From contig CM053275.1 of assembly GCA_028583415.1 (NCBI GenBank), positions 7,788,708 through 7,852,707 on the forward strand: a stretch of DNA of 64,000 bases, in the 5' to 3' direction. The DNA comes from Protea cynaroides. Its lineage: Eukaryota > Streptophyta > Magnoliopsida > Proteales > Proteaceae. Below the pieces are notes generated by a model that saw nothing but the letters and a program-made list of their open reading frames with translations, had not been told where the DNA came from and searched no databases. Position numbers and translations under genes: made by a program. Shown here in pieces: positions 12,801-23,726 of this stretch; the stretch's first letter is position 1, and the number at the start of each line of letters is the position of its first letter.

Positions 12801-13415
12801 AATTTGTGTTGATGGGAAGAATGAGAATTTAAGAATAAAGGACTTGGGAAAAGAAGAGTTTTTTTTGGCCCAAGCCCTGTTTTTGGGGACTCGGTGAGCA
12901 ACTTTCCCAAATTCTCTTCTCCCTGGTGAAACCTTAAAATCGATCCGTGATAAACTGGAAAACAACTGGAGTCCTGAGTGAGCTCTGGGTTTTCAGGACA
13001 AGGAATACGGTTTGTGATAAACTGGCCTTCCTCCCACATCCGTATAGATGGGAAAGGATTTGGGTCTAAGAAGTATGGTTATAATTAACAATAATCTATA
13101 AATTAAGTAGAAGTTGTAAGAACCTGCATAGAGCTCAGAAACAATCACTACAGTCATGATGGCCCAGATGTCATTGTCTCCAACTCGCTTGAACAGAGTT
13201 CCAAAGAGATACAGGAGAGAAACCAGAACAAGAGCAAGTCCAACCTTGATACTGTGAATCAGTCTGTACTGATCAGGTGCGCCTTTCAATTCTCTAAGAC
13301 AGTGAAGAAGATCAAGAGAAGAAAGACGAGAGACAATCCCGTTGTTTTTCTCAGGAGAAGCATCTCCATCTTCAATTGGAATAGCTTCTTCAGTGGATGG
13401 TTTCATGACTAACAT
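9855..13415 (-). CDS. Aluminium-activated malate transporter (ALMT) family anion channel, six exons
   Basis: ALMT proteins are plant anion channels of the plasma membrane or tonoplast that pass malate and other anions. Reading the minus strand with splice sites gives exons 13415-13124, 12287-12147, 11440-11168, 11057-10945, 10806-10663 and 10397-9855. Their phases join without a break into 1506 nt, about 501 codons, a normal ALMT length. Exon 1 has HSIKVGLALVLVSLLY and NDIWAIMTVV; exon 2 GKALYRVIGTIVGG; exon 3 PRIKKRYDYGVMILILTF, ELAFDRLTTIAIG and a cysteine-rich hydrophobic segment; exon 4 GCLEEYFKG; exon 5 ANFARWELWHGKF and YPWQKYLQIG. Exon 6 encodes the soluble C-terminal half (SIKEPCEAV) and an acidic tail with a repeated ELAHATEA. 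The N-terminal half is strongly hydrophobic with several membrane spans. Odd points: the usual WEP motif reads WEL, and the last intron appears to use a GC donor (CAG|GCATGA at 10662). Starts at 13415 and 13406 are both possible. Substrate and membrane cannot be told from sequence. Confidence 0.93.
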
Positions 13416-13440
13416 AATTTCCTTTGCTCTTTGTCATGGT
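13390..13440 (-). promoter_or_regulatory. Short upstream ORF overlapping the ALMT start
   Basis: On the minus strand an ATG near 13437 opens a 15-codon frame, out of phase with the ALMT CDS. It runs over the ALMT start and stops at 13390-13392. If the transcript begins upstream of it, scanning ribosomes would meet this ATG first. A TATA-like GATATAAATC lies at 13611-13620 (minus), about 200 bp before the main start. Both are sequence observations; function is inferred. Confidence 0.4.
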
Positions 13441-15708
13441 ATTTGTAACGCCAATCCCATGACACGTGAAGTGGGAAGTTGGTAGAAATGTTCCAAAAAT
13501 TCCCAATGTGAATAATAAGACTCTTACTAAACAAAAAATAGACAATCTAATGAAAAGTGCAGAACACGTAGTCAATCTAATGAAAAGTGGAGGACACATC
13601 ACGATTGTACGATTTATATCTCATACGTCAGCATTAATTTTCTGTTCTAGAATTTCATTCTCACTCAAATGCGATGATGTAGAAAACCTGTCCATGTTCT
13701 ACCAATCCGACTAATATCGGAAAGGTTCATGGAGAAGAATTGAGAATATTTCATTTGCATGTACATGTATTTTTTACGAGATTCTATCACTGATTCTCTC
13801 TCCCTTTTCCTTGTCCAACCCCAAAATGTGTCCCTCATTTTATTTTTTTCTCTAATACTAATGTATCAATGGACATTACGTACTCAGATTTCAATGATCT
13901 TTACATGTCTTCCATGATGTAATGTGATGTGATTAGTATGTTAACAGGTATATATTTTTTTTTTTTGTGATATATGAAGGAAGAAGCTGCTTCCATACAT
14001 TGGGTGGTGACTGACGAGTCGGTGACTATGATAAGATCTAGAGATGATAGTTTCTTGCAATCCTATCCTCATATCTTATAATAAGTCTAGAAAAGAAGGG
14101 AAAAAAAAAGAAATTAAAAGCAGAACTGTGGGGGAGGGCATATGCACAAGTGGATTTAAGCTAAGTGGGCTTCCTTCACATTAATTGACTTCATAGCTGA
14201 TGCAGACATGAGAGGAAGATGACATGGTTCATAGAACTTACCCAATGCCCATGTTCTTAATAAATACCCTCTCTCCCTCATTTCTGCCCAACCCCAAAAT
14301 GTATGTCACTCATTTTATTTATTTTTCCCTAATGGCAAATGTAGCAATGGACATTATTCAGATTTCAATGATTTTGATGGATTTATCCTTTAGGACCATT
14401 CTTTAAACCAATATATTTACATATTTTAATTATTAAGGAACTATTTTATTTTAAAAAAATTATATAATAAATAATAATTCTAAATAGTGATCTTTTTTTT
14501 TCTTTTTTTTTTATGGTAAAACTTAATAGTGATCCCTAAGAAATAATAATTAAAAATTGAGAGAGTGATCACTAAGTAATAATAATTTTGAAGCTAATTT
14601 ATTTTTATTTTTTTGTAATCTTGTCCCCACCATCATTCTGGACTGGACTGTTTGACCCATGCACAACAAGAAAAAAAAAAAACTAAACACTAATCCCTCA
14701 AGTGAGTCCATCGCGATGGATGACTGTAATTCCTCCATGAGTCAGCGTCAGAGGCTACCACCTTTTTATTGGTAAGAAGGATTTTTATTGATTTGAGGAA
14801 GTAACCATGGAATCGACATGGAGTGGCCAGATAGTCTTCCCTGTTAAAAAAGACTTGGCCTTCCTGAATGCGACATGAAGTAGGATTCCCTTGAATATAA
14901 GAGATCTAACAGTTACGACATTTAGGAAATTGAAAAATGAAAATTTAAAATGTTGTAGGGCCTAAAGTCAACTACACAAATAAGATGGTTAAAATGAAAA
15001 GTGAAAACAAACATGACCTGCTGCTAGATGACAAATCACACCCACTAGAATTATTTTTTTTTAATAATAAAAAAATTCTATTGTTTAGATAAACCAGGAA
15101 CAACCAAACAAAATAGGTGGATTGTTTTTCCTGGAGCTAGCTAGTTCCCTCACGTTGCCAGCTAGGGAAATTAAACAAAAGAAAATGGAAATAAAATTAA
15201 TTTATTATAATCATTATCTTCACAAGACATAATTATGCAATTAATTCCAAAACGTTTCAATAAATTTGATTTTACTTTGTAGCCAAATTAAATGAATCTA
15301 GGAAATAAAAAAACATTATATTGAAAAATATTGATTTAGAGAAGATCTCATATGATTTCCTGAATTGATCGGCAGAAATCCATTCGATTAATTCAAAGGT
15401 ACTAATTTACCATCGTAACTTTTTAGGGCCTGTAACTTTTGATACAGGTGGAGTCTCGGGAGCCGTAACCCCAATATCTAAATTGTAGTCAGAACTATAT
15501 AGCTTGGCATTAATTCAAAGTTGATTGGCCTTGATTCAGAGGCCAAATTCCCACATTTAAAAGGTGTTATGGATTTCTAAAGTTTTAGAAGTAGTTTCAT
15601 TTCTTTCTTATTTTTGTCAGTTTCATATTTTAGCATATCTTTCAAGTTTTCATATTTCCTTACATGTAATCCAACTTTTCTATATAGTCTATAGAGGTCA
15701 AGTTTAAA
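13416..15708. other. ALMT upstream region and AT-rich intergenic DNA
   Basis: No gene is convincing here. A diverged direct repeat of about 105 bp sits at 13795-13902 and 14266-14371; both copies contain ccaaccccaaaatgt, cattttattt and caatggacatta...cagatttcaatgat. The rest is AT-rich, with several T-tracts near 13950, 14490 and 15055. Confidence 0.55.
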
Positions 15709-15717
15709 CTCTTTATT

Positions 15718-16679
15718 GGTATCCAAATCTTCAGATTCACATCCTCTCCTCCCAATGATTCGAGAGGAGGGGAGATGCCCCCTTTGAATGATCGACATGT
15801 GGGGTTCGGGTGAATCAGAGCCCTCCATCCCAGTCGACAGGGGTATCGGCCCCCTGTCGACTGGAATGAAGGGCTTGGATTCGCCCGAACCCCACGTGTC
15901 GCCCCGGTCCCGCGGGGGGCCCATCCCGAATCATTGGGAGGAGAGGCGGTGGCCCCATTAGATAGTCGACCTAAGGGTGTCAACGGGTCGACGGTTCGGT
16001 CCAGCCGAAGCCCCCCCAAAACAGCCATAAGAGTTCGGCAGGGGGGCAGGACACAATAACCTGGCCGGTGTCGGTTTGATATCGGACGGGTTTATTGAGG
16101 TGATTTCGGGTTGGTTCGGTCCGGATCGGATTTATCGGCTTATCGGGCCCCTTTATATGTAAACTATATAACCTATTTTATTATTTCATCTATAAAATTA
16201 GCATATTCCCTATATGTATGTAATTTAATAAACTATAACAATTAACATAATCTTTCAACTATAGATTCAAAAAATCCAGACATGAAGTGAACCTAATAAT
16301 GTAACACAATCTATTAAAATTTAAAACCATTAAAATTAAGAAATTGGGCCCGAACGGCACCACTTGGGTTTATCGGGAGGGGCGGGCTTCTTAACGGACC
16401 GGTCCGGTTTGGTTTCGATTTGGGGAAACGATACGGCTTTACAAGCTCGGACCAAAACCCGCCCCTTAAGGGGGGGGCGGGGGGGGGGGGTGGTCGGGTT
16501 CGGCCACCGGGCGGGGCGTTTGGGTAAATCCAAGCCCTCCATCTGAGCCGACACCCTCTTGTCAGCATAGTTTGTCGACTCGGATGGAGGGCTCGGATTC
16601 ACCTGAGCCCCAGGTGTCAGCCATCTAATGGGGCCGTCCCCTTTCCTCCCGAACCACTGGGAGGAGAGGATGTGGATCC
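15718..16679. mobile_element. Composite palindromic element with exact 9-bp target duplication
   Basis: The 9-mer CTCTTTATT flanks it on both sides (15709-15717 and 16680-16688). The right end reads gaggatgtggatcc, the inverse of the ggatccacatcctc end typical of the family. Inside, 15738-15952 is itself a near-perfect palindrome: cacatcctctcctcccaatgatt faces aatcattgggaggagag, with mirrored gtcgacagggg / ccccctgtcgac near the centre. A second palindrome half occupies about 16510-16679. Between them is an apparent hAT-like insertion starting taagggtgtcaacgggtcg near 15971, followed by GC-rich repeats up to about 16500. Short ORFs here are by-products of the GC-rich palindrome. Confidence 0.7.
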
Positions 16680-16699
16680 CTCTTTATTGATAGGGTAAA

Positions 16700-16930
16700 A
16701 AAGTCTTTTTAGCATTTAAAAAGAATAAACCCTTTTAGGTCATTTTACACTTAGTAAGGGTATTTTTGTCTAAAAACACCAATTGTATTTCTGAAAATAA
16801 AAAGATAAAAAATCACAAAAAATATAAAAATAAAATTGAAAAATTTTGGGGGTAGATTTTTTTAGCATAAAGATAAACCCTTTTAGGCATTTTACATAGT
16901 AGGGGTATTTTTGTGTAAAAAACTTTTGTA
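16700..16930. repeat. Diverged direct repeat, about 65 bp, two copies
   Basis: Copies at about 16715-16780 and 16860-16922 share ataaacccttttagg, cattttaca and gggtatttttgt. No coding content. This probably represents fragments of MULE-type subterminal sequence. Confidence 0.5.
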
Positions 16931-17178
16931 GTTAAAGGAGCGGTGTGGGTAGTTTTTGTGTGAGTATTTTTGGCATAACTTTTGTAAAAAGAGGTGTCTG
17001 TGTAAGTTACCCTTATTGATAACTTGGAAGTTAAAGAAAAGTTTTCATTGTTTCTTACAATCCTTGTGGATTTGAGGGTCATATATTATCTAGGCCCATA
17101 CTTTCCAATAGAATCAAATAGAATTATTATATATTGCACGAGTTTTAAGTACGTAATATAATTATGTTATAATTTTAA

Positions 17179-18664
17179 GGATAAATTACACAGACAACCC
17201 CCTGTACTATAGTGAAAATACGCAGAACGACCCTGTTTTTTCAAAAGTTATACAGAATACTCCTATAACAATGCTATCATACAACCTCACACACACTGTT
17301 ACTTTCAACTTAACGGCAGAGGCTCAAATTTTTTTAAGACGAAAATACCTTTATTCGAGTTCTCCAAAAAGATCAAACAGACTAATCATTCATCTTTGTT
17401 CTCCAATGAAACAAGCTGTTCGTGTTCTTCTCCAAAGAAATCCCATATGAGAGTTCGTGTTCTTCTCCAAAAGTAGAGATTGAGAAGGTAAGTTATATTG
17501 GGGAGTGGGGGTAGAGGACAACATGTCAAACTCAGAGTCTGAAATCAAAAACCCTTCTTCTCCCTTCTTCCCAAATCCACAATGAGAATCTGAAACAGAG
17601 CTCCGATCAAAATCAAAAACAAATCGAGAGCTAAGGCTGTTGGAGCTACTGCCATGGCCCCAGGCTGTGGAATGCCGACAGCACTGCTTGTGCAACCTAT
17701 AGTGATGGGATTTCGAAATAGGAAACTCGTCGAATTGGATGATATTGAAGTTAGAGGCCATTACCAAGCCTTACCGTTTTGGGTTGTCTGTAGCCATCAG
17801 AGCAATAATCAATCTCTGAAGAGAATCTATCGGTGTAGATCTTTCTCCTCCACGAGTTGCTGTAAACTCGTTTTCTTCTCCAGCGCTCAGCATCTCCCTC
17901 TTCTTCTCATTCTTCTCCACGACAAATATTAGAAATTGTGGGATTCTCTTAACAGAAAAATAGGGAATGGAGAGAATTGAATTTAGTGAGAGATAGGGCA
18001 GAAGCGTTTCACGATTCTAGGGCTAGGGTCTGGGAAGGATGAAAGATGTAGATCTTTCTGGACAAGGAAGTTGTGAGCGGCGATAATGACGGAAACGAGA
18101 AGAGGAGTGATTGGAGAGAGGTGCTAGTAGCGATTGTTTTGGGGGTTTCAGTTTCCAGCAACTCCCAGAGTTCAAACTGTAATCAAGCCTCTAAAACCAA
18201 GCGTACAACATCTCAAACTATGAAAAATCCCAATTTTTCTATCTTTACATGAGTGTAACTCGAATCAAAAGGATCAACACCACAATAGATTCCAATGTTC
18301 TTTCTCGTTTCCTCCAGAAGTTAATTCAGAAGCCCTAAACACTCATCCCGATCACTTTTTTATGAGATTCAATTTCCCATTTAGGTCATTTTACGCACAT
18401 GATAGCAGAGAAGAAACCCACGAACACTACAGGCTCTTCTTGTTCTTACACTATTGGAAGCATCTTCAAGAAGCCAAACAGAGACAAGGATTAAGGAATC
18501 TTGCAGGCGCTCTGGAGCATCGAGAAGAAAATGGCAAAGAAAATTTCAGAAGAGAGGGTTTCAGAAGAGGGTCTATTTCTTCTGTTTTTTTTTTTTTTGG
18601 AAGCTATTGAATCTACAAATTAACGTCGGAATGTTTGTTGTTCTTCCCATGACCGATGGGTTTC

Positions 18665-18709
<45 letters not shown>

Positions 18710-18959
18710 AGAAGAAGAAAAGGATATAGAGCATAATAGAATTAGAAGTTGAAGCAGAAGAACGGTAAAAGAAAAAAAACAAAATAAGGGTATTTTTGTC
18801 TTAAAAAAAATTGACTTTCTGCCGTTATGTTGAAAGTAACGGTGTGGGTGAAATTGTATGATAGCATTGTTATAGGGGTATTTTGTGTAACTTTTGAAAA
18901 AACAGGATAATTTTGTATATTTTCACTACAGTAGAGGGGGTGTCTATGTAATTTACCTC
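17179..18959. mobile_element. MULE-type element with about 170-bp TIRs and an AATTTTAA target duplication
   Basis: Left arm 17179-17350 and the reverse complement of right arm 18785-18959 match almost throughout: aaattaca(c/t)agacaccccc-type start, gtagtgaaaata, cctgttttttcaaaagtt, acaatgctatcataca, gttactttcaac(t/a)taacggcaga and aaaatacc(t)tttatt. AATTTTAA flanks it exactly at 17171-17178 and 18960-18967. An 8-bp copy could be a 9-bp MULE duplication with one decayed base. The 1.4-kb interior lacks transposase motifs but has an open frame on the minus strand (17390-17767, about 125 codons) of ordinary, non-repetitive composition. It also has a (GA)n microsatellite at 18667-18704. The content looks like captured host sequence. 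Confidence 0.8.
17390..17767 (-). CDS. Unrecognised ORF inside the MULE (possible captured gene fragment)
   Basis: This is a 125-codon minus-strand frame that begins MVMASNFNIIQFDEF and contains a serine-rich stretch (SSSNSLSSRF) followed by DFDRSSVSDS. No domain is recognisable. It is not a simple-sequence artefact and lies wholly between the element's inverted repeats, so a captured exon is a reasonable guess. A chance ORF is equally possible, and no splice structure was confirmed. Confidence 0.25.
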   Translation of the reverse strand: MVMASNFNIIQFDEFPISKSHHYRLHKQCCRHSTAWGHGSSSNSLSSRFVFDFDRSSVSDSHCGFGKKGEEGFLISDSEFDMLSSTPTPQYNLPSQSLLLEKNTNSHMGFLWRRTRTACFIGEQR

Positions 18960-18989
18960 AATTTTAATGATTTATTATTTTTATATATT

Positions 18990-19262
18990 CAAATATTATT
19001 TTATTATTTAACAAGTGGATTGAGGAGGTGTGTCTCTTCCTAATAGGCATATTTACAAGAGGTGTTGAAGGGGTTTATCTCTTTCTAATAGGCAATTAAA
19101 TGACCAATAGGTGTGACTATTGGTGACATGTCTAAATGGTCAATAGACATGTCTGTTTGTAGAGACATGAAGATTGGACACTCTTTGGAGACAACCATTA
19201 GTGATGTCTCTCCTTCTCCTATATATATAGAGAAGGTTTAACACATTGGCATGGATAAATAA
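18990..19262. mobile_element. LTR remnant with TATA region (copy 1)
   Basis: The stretch has catgtctaaatggtcaatagacatgtct, then gagacaaccatt(a)gtga, then a promoter-like ctcctatatatatagagaagg. The same ordered features recur at 21358-21560 (tgtctgaatggtcaacagatatgtct, gagaaaaccattggtga, ctcctatatataaagagg). Two LTR-like copies about 2.4 kb apart suggest a heavily decayed copia element or two independent fragments; no pol was found between them. Confidence 0.5.
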
Positions 19263-19273
19263 CTTGGTTTAAT

Positions 19274-19977
19274 TAAGGGTGCAACATTTGCACCGAAACA
19301 ATTTACTGAAAGCAAACCAAACCGTTTACGCTGCAACCAAGAGACCATTTAGTAATCGATTCGATTTTGGTTTAAAATATAACACTGTTTATATAATTGG
19401 TTTGAAACCATTAAAACCGTTTAAACTAGCGGGTTACACCGGCTAGACACTGATTAACCAGAATAGAATGTGACATCTTTAGTTCCCTAAAAGCTAAACT
19501 AGTAAACCCTAATATCATTAGTCATTCTCTATTAATAATTTAATATTTTATTTTTTCAACACCCCAACTTCAATGGTCCAACCCCAATTAATATATTATT
19601 TCCCCAAGACTCAACCCCGATTCTCAAAAATCGAGACCATAAAACCAAAACGAAAAAACATAAAATAGGCACTAGTGATTGGGTATAGCAAGTCTCACTC
19701 TATCGAATCTCGACTCTCTCATTCCCGTTTGAACCTTTTCATTATTTTCATGAAAAACCAATTAATAACTAATGTGCTAAACCATTTATAAACTGCAATC
19801 AAAACCGATTAATGAGAAATCGTTTAAAAACCAATAAATTGAAACCGATTACTAATCGGTTCTGGTTTCAATTTTGAGACTGTTTAGTCAATCAATTTGG
19901 TTTGGTTTTACCCTTTTATACACCGCGCTGCACTAGATAAGACCATTAAACCGATTATAAACCGTTTAACACCCTTA
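19274..19977. mobile_element. Non-autonomous hAT-type element with GGTTTAAT target duplication
   Basis: It starts TAAGGGTGCAACA and ends with the inverse, GTTTAACACCCTTA. The 8-mer GGTTTAAT flanks it exactly at 19266-19273 and 19978-19985, as expected for hAT elements. The 704-bp interior is filled with variants of aaccg(a/t)tt and aaaccgttt on both strands, which gives the subterminal regions inverted-repeat character. There is no transposase. Confidence 0.8.
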
Positions 19978-20452
19978 GGTTTAATAATCCATTTAATGTT
20001 CATTTTGATTTTACCTATTGAGCATAGTTTTCTCAATCTCTGGGTAAAATATGAAAGTAAGTGCAACACTTTTTGGTTTTTGAGGGTTATTTTATCTTGA
20101 AAATCATTCGCATAGAACACGTTTTGCACCATAGAGGACGATTATGATTTTAGCGAGAGTAGTTTTAAATGCGACTCAACCCTATCGTTCATTTGTCGCA
20201 TATGCTACATCAATTTAATGATGGTTTTGATGCCTATTCTGGTGAGTTCATAGATACTTACATGAAGTATTTGAGTAAATTATTTTTTATGATTCTATAT
20301 CTCATGATCATCTCATGCCTAAGAAGCGATAATAAGAAAGGACTTCTACCCTAGCGCCACCGGGCGAGACTCGACCGGAGATCAAGAGTGTCCGGCGAAA
20401 CAGAAGTCGCCGACAAGTGACGGAATGCTCGGGTGCTCGCCACACCGGAGCG

Positions 20453-20517
20453 GCGGAAAGCAATGGTAGGCAAGCCTGCCAAGGCGAGGTTGAGGTTCAA
20501 GTCCCTCCTTCCGCTCC
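20453..20517 (+). tRNA. Relic of an organelle-type tRNA-Gly(GCC)
   Basis: The 3' half reads gaggttcaagtccctccttccgctcc, preceded by a tgccaag anticodon-loop-like segment (GCC). The 5' side has gcggaaag then aatggtagg. This closely follows plant mitochondrial trnG-GCC as I recall it, with small deletions in the D and anticodon regions, so it is probably a non-functional nuclear copy. The GC-rich sequence just upstream (20355-20450) is unlike its AT-rich surroundings. Confidence 0.5.
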
Positions 20518-20518
20518 T

Positions 20519-20585
20519 GGCTTCGTCGTTCAGTGGTAACGAGTGGAGTGCGTCAGTCATCGGTTCAAATCCGATATGCGATAAT
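20519..20585 (+). tRNA. Relic resembling plastid-type tRNA-Thr(GGU)
   Basis: It contains ttcagtggtaac (A-box-like) and gtcatcggttcaaatccgata (T-arm with B box). The latter matches the 3' half of plastid trnT-GGU as I recall it. The anticodon arm is altered and shortened and the acceptor stem does not pair well, so this is a decayed copy or a tRNA-derived repeat. It abuts the glycine relic, which suggests one transferred block or a tRNA-derived composite. Confidence 0.4.
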
Positions 20586-20599
20586 GTTTATGGTGCATA

Positions 20600-22850
20600 T
20601 TTTACAACAAATCATGATTATAAAAATTCCAATTTCCTTTCTTAAACGAATTCATTTCACTTCCTTCTATTTCCTTTGACTTGAAACCAGTCAAAGCCTG
20701 CAACTTGGTTGAAAAATGGAAACCATGGAGAATACCCATGAGGCCATCTTCCATCACCAGCCCAATGAATCAACGAAAACCAGAGAAGAAAAAACCTTAT
20801 CAAAAGAAACAAAATCCTTCAGGTGAGGTGGGAAAAATACAAAACTAGGTAATAAAGTGTTGTTGATGCAAGTTGATCTTCGATCATGCCTTGTATAACG
20901 GATTTAGTTGGAAGATGATTACATGCCATTACTGCAAAAGAAAAAAAAAAGTATATATTTATCTCTTCCCTTCAGTAACCTAATTGAATTGGTTTTTTTT
21001 TCTAAGCTAATGTTGTGTTCGGTATGTATTTTTGAATGAATTCTGTTAGAATAAATGTGAGATATTTTCAGATTCAAAATGAAAAATTGGATAAAAAATG
21101 GGTTTTAAAAAAGACAGCATTTTTTTTTTACTAATTTCTAGGATAAGTTTAAGAATGCATCATAATAGCTTCCAAGAATGCATACAAAACGCAGCATAAG
21201 GGAAAAATGTTATTGCTCTTTAATCACTTCTTTCTTTCCATGATCAGTCAAAAAGCAACTGGTGGAACATAAGTGTTGAAATTTTAATTGATTTTTAAAT
21301 AGAGATTCAAAATATTTATTTTAATCAATTTTGTTTGAGAGGTATATCTTTTTTTTATTAACCATCTAAATGACAAATAGGTCAACAGACATGTCTTGTG
21401 GGATGTGTCTGAATGGTCAACAGATATGTCTTGTGAGAAAGAACATGACTCTTAGAGAAAACCATTGGTGACTTCTCTTCTTCTCCTATATATAAAGAGG
21501 AAGTGTAACCTTTTGATTCATTGGTAACAAAACAAATTGCATCTTGTTTTACCATTATATTTGAGAGTGTTCTAATTTGACCCAGTTTTTTAATGCAACA
21601 TAAGTAGAGGGCTTCTTAGGGACTGTTTTTATCTTGGATATTGATTCAGGAACACCCTTTGCACTAGCAGGGGTAAATGCGTACAATCTTAAAAATAGTG
21701 ATTTCTTTTAGGATTGAACCCCATCATCATTTGAAGTGACTATTACTTCATATTTTCTAAAAGTCATCTATGTATTTAATTTGGTGTGCATGTTTTATAT
21801 ATTTTAATTTGATTATTACCATATCATGTCATATTGACCTATTTTCTCTACAAGAAGTTGTCCATTGGAAATGGAGTTGGTGTTCTCTTTCTGTGGATGA
21901 AACTGTTTTCTTTGAATTTGAAAGATAAGGACAAGGTTTAATTAATAAACACAAGAAGGAGGAGAAAGGTTCAGCAGTCAAGAAATCTAAGAAAGAATGG
22001 AGATTCCACTACTTTGAGCTCACATTAGGTAGTATACATCAATATGGATTTGAGAAGAAAAAAAATGACAAAAGAGCACATTCCAGAATAGATTGCATTC
22101 CCTTGATGCATTTATTGATTAAAAAAATTATATAACAAATACAGCATAAGGAAACCTGCGAATTTTCTCACAAACCATTTGAGATATGACACAGCCAGAG
22201 AAAAAGGGCGACAAGGACTCATAAAAAAGAAGAATAAATTATGAGGAAAATAAGAAAGAAAAAGAACTACTGTAGTTAGTGATTTGTCAGAGCCACTTAA
22301 TTGCTTTATGAGATTAATTAGCTGTGTCATTCAGATTACCCACTAGCTAACAGGAGACAGTCAGTCCCATTTAAATAAGGTGAGTACTGAGTTGAGTAGA
22401 GAAGCACTAGCAGTAGATAACAAGAGAAGAAGTACTGTTAGTTTCTGTCCCCACTGGATATAGACAGTGACTTGTCTGGGAGAGAATCCAAGCTATTGCT
22501 GTTAAGGGTGGGATCTTTAAGCTGTAAGGTTGTTTTTGTTTTAGTAATAGGTATCGGACATGGTATCACCCGACGCCTAATCTGTGTACGACTCCAATGA
22601 CTGAAGCACTACTAGTGGCAGATACTTAATAATAAAAAATAAAAAAAAAAAGGAATAATTGGTATCAGTTATAGCTGAAACCGATACGAATCAGCCATTT
22701 ACTTAAACCATACTCACAATTCACTAGTATGGTATTCACTGTGTTCTCCCCCATTACTTAGTGACAAAGATTCAGTCTCACCTCAAAATTCTAAAACCTA
22801 TCAAGGTTTCTGGTGGAAATGTGATTTTGGGCCAGATCTGAGCACGTTGA
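20600..22850. other. AT-rich non-coding DNA with an LTR remnant
   Basis: Apart from the second LTR-like copy at about 21358-21560, no gene or well-bounded repeat is seen. Short ORFs on both strands have no family resemblance. Confidence 0.5.
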
Positions 22851-23023
22851 TTTATGGATCTTGCTTTGGCTTGTTTCTCAGATCAATGATTATAGGGTTT
22901 TCATTAATAAGGGGAAAAACATGATGTTTAGAAGTCTTCTTTCATTTCTCAATGCTGAAGTAAGTCCAAGTTCATGATCTTTATCATACCTAATGATTTT
23001 TGTTTTCTTCAAATGATCAAATA

Positions 23024-23211
23024 TAGGGGTGAAAATTTTGCCCTGACGGCCCGAGCCCGCCCGAAACCGCCCTGAACCCGGTCAGGGTTTAGCCCGGCCC
23101 ATACCCTTACAAGGTCCAATCAGGGTACAGGGTAATTTTTACCCTGTCAGGGTAAGGGCGGGTTAAGGTTGAGGCCTCGGGTAGAGCCCGGCCCGACCCT
23201 ACCAGACCCTG

Positions 23212-23304
<93 letters not shown>

Positions 23305-23544
23305 GAAATCATATTCTAAGTTTATAATCCTAATCCTTATCTGAGTTATCTCCATTCGTCTCTCACTCTCTCTTTCTCCTACCGCAGCCGACGGCACTGT
23401 CCAAAGCATCACTCACTCTCTCTTTCTCCTACCACAGCCGACAGCACTGTCCAGAGCCACCATATCAGCGTCTCAGACTATCAGTCAATTCAGCCCCATC
23501 GAATCTTCTTCTTCCTCTTCGTTGACAGCCTAATTTTAGGTATT

Positions 23545-23596
<52 letters not shown>

Positions 23597-23690
23597 AATC
23601 TTTTTGCGATTCAGCCCCATCGAGTCTTCTTCTTCCTCTTCGTCAACAGCCTAATTTTAGGTATTTCTTCTTCTTCTTCTTCTTCTTCTT

Positions 23691-23726
<36 letters not shown>

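Noticed and set aside
15577..16602. GC-rich ORFs (about 60-122 codons)
   Set aside because: They are open because of the GC-rich palindrome; both strands are open over the same span and proline/glycine dominates.
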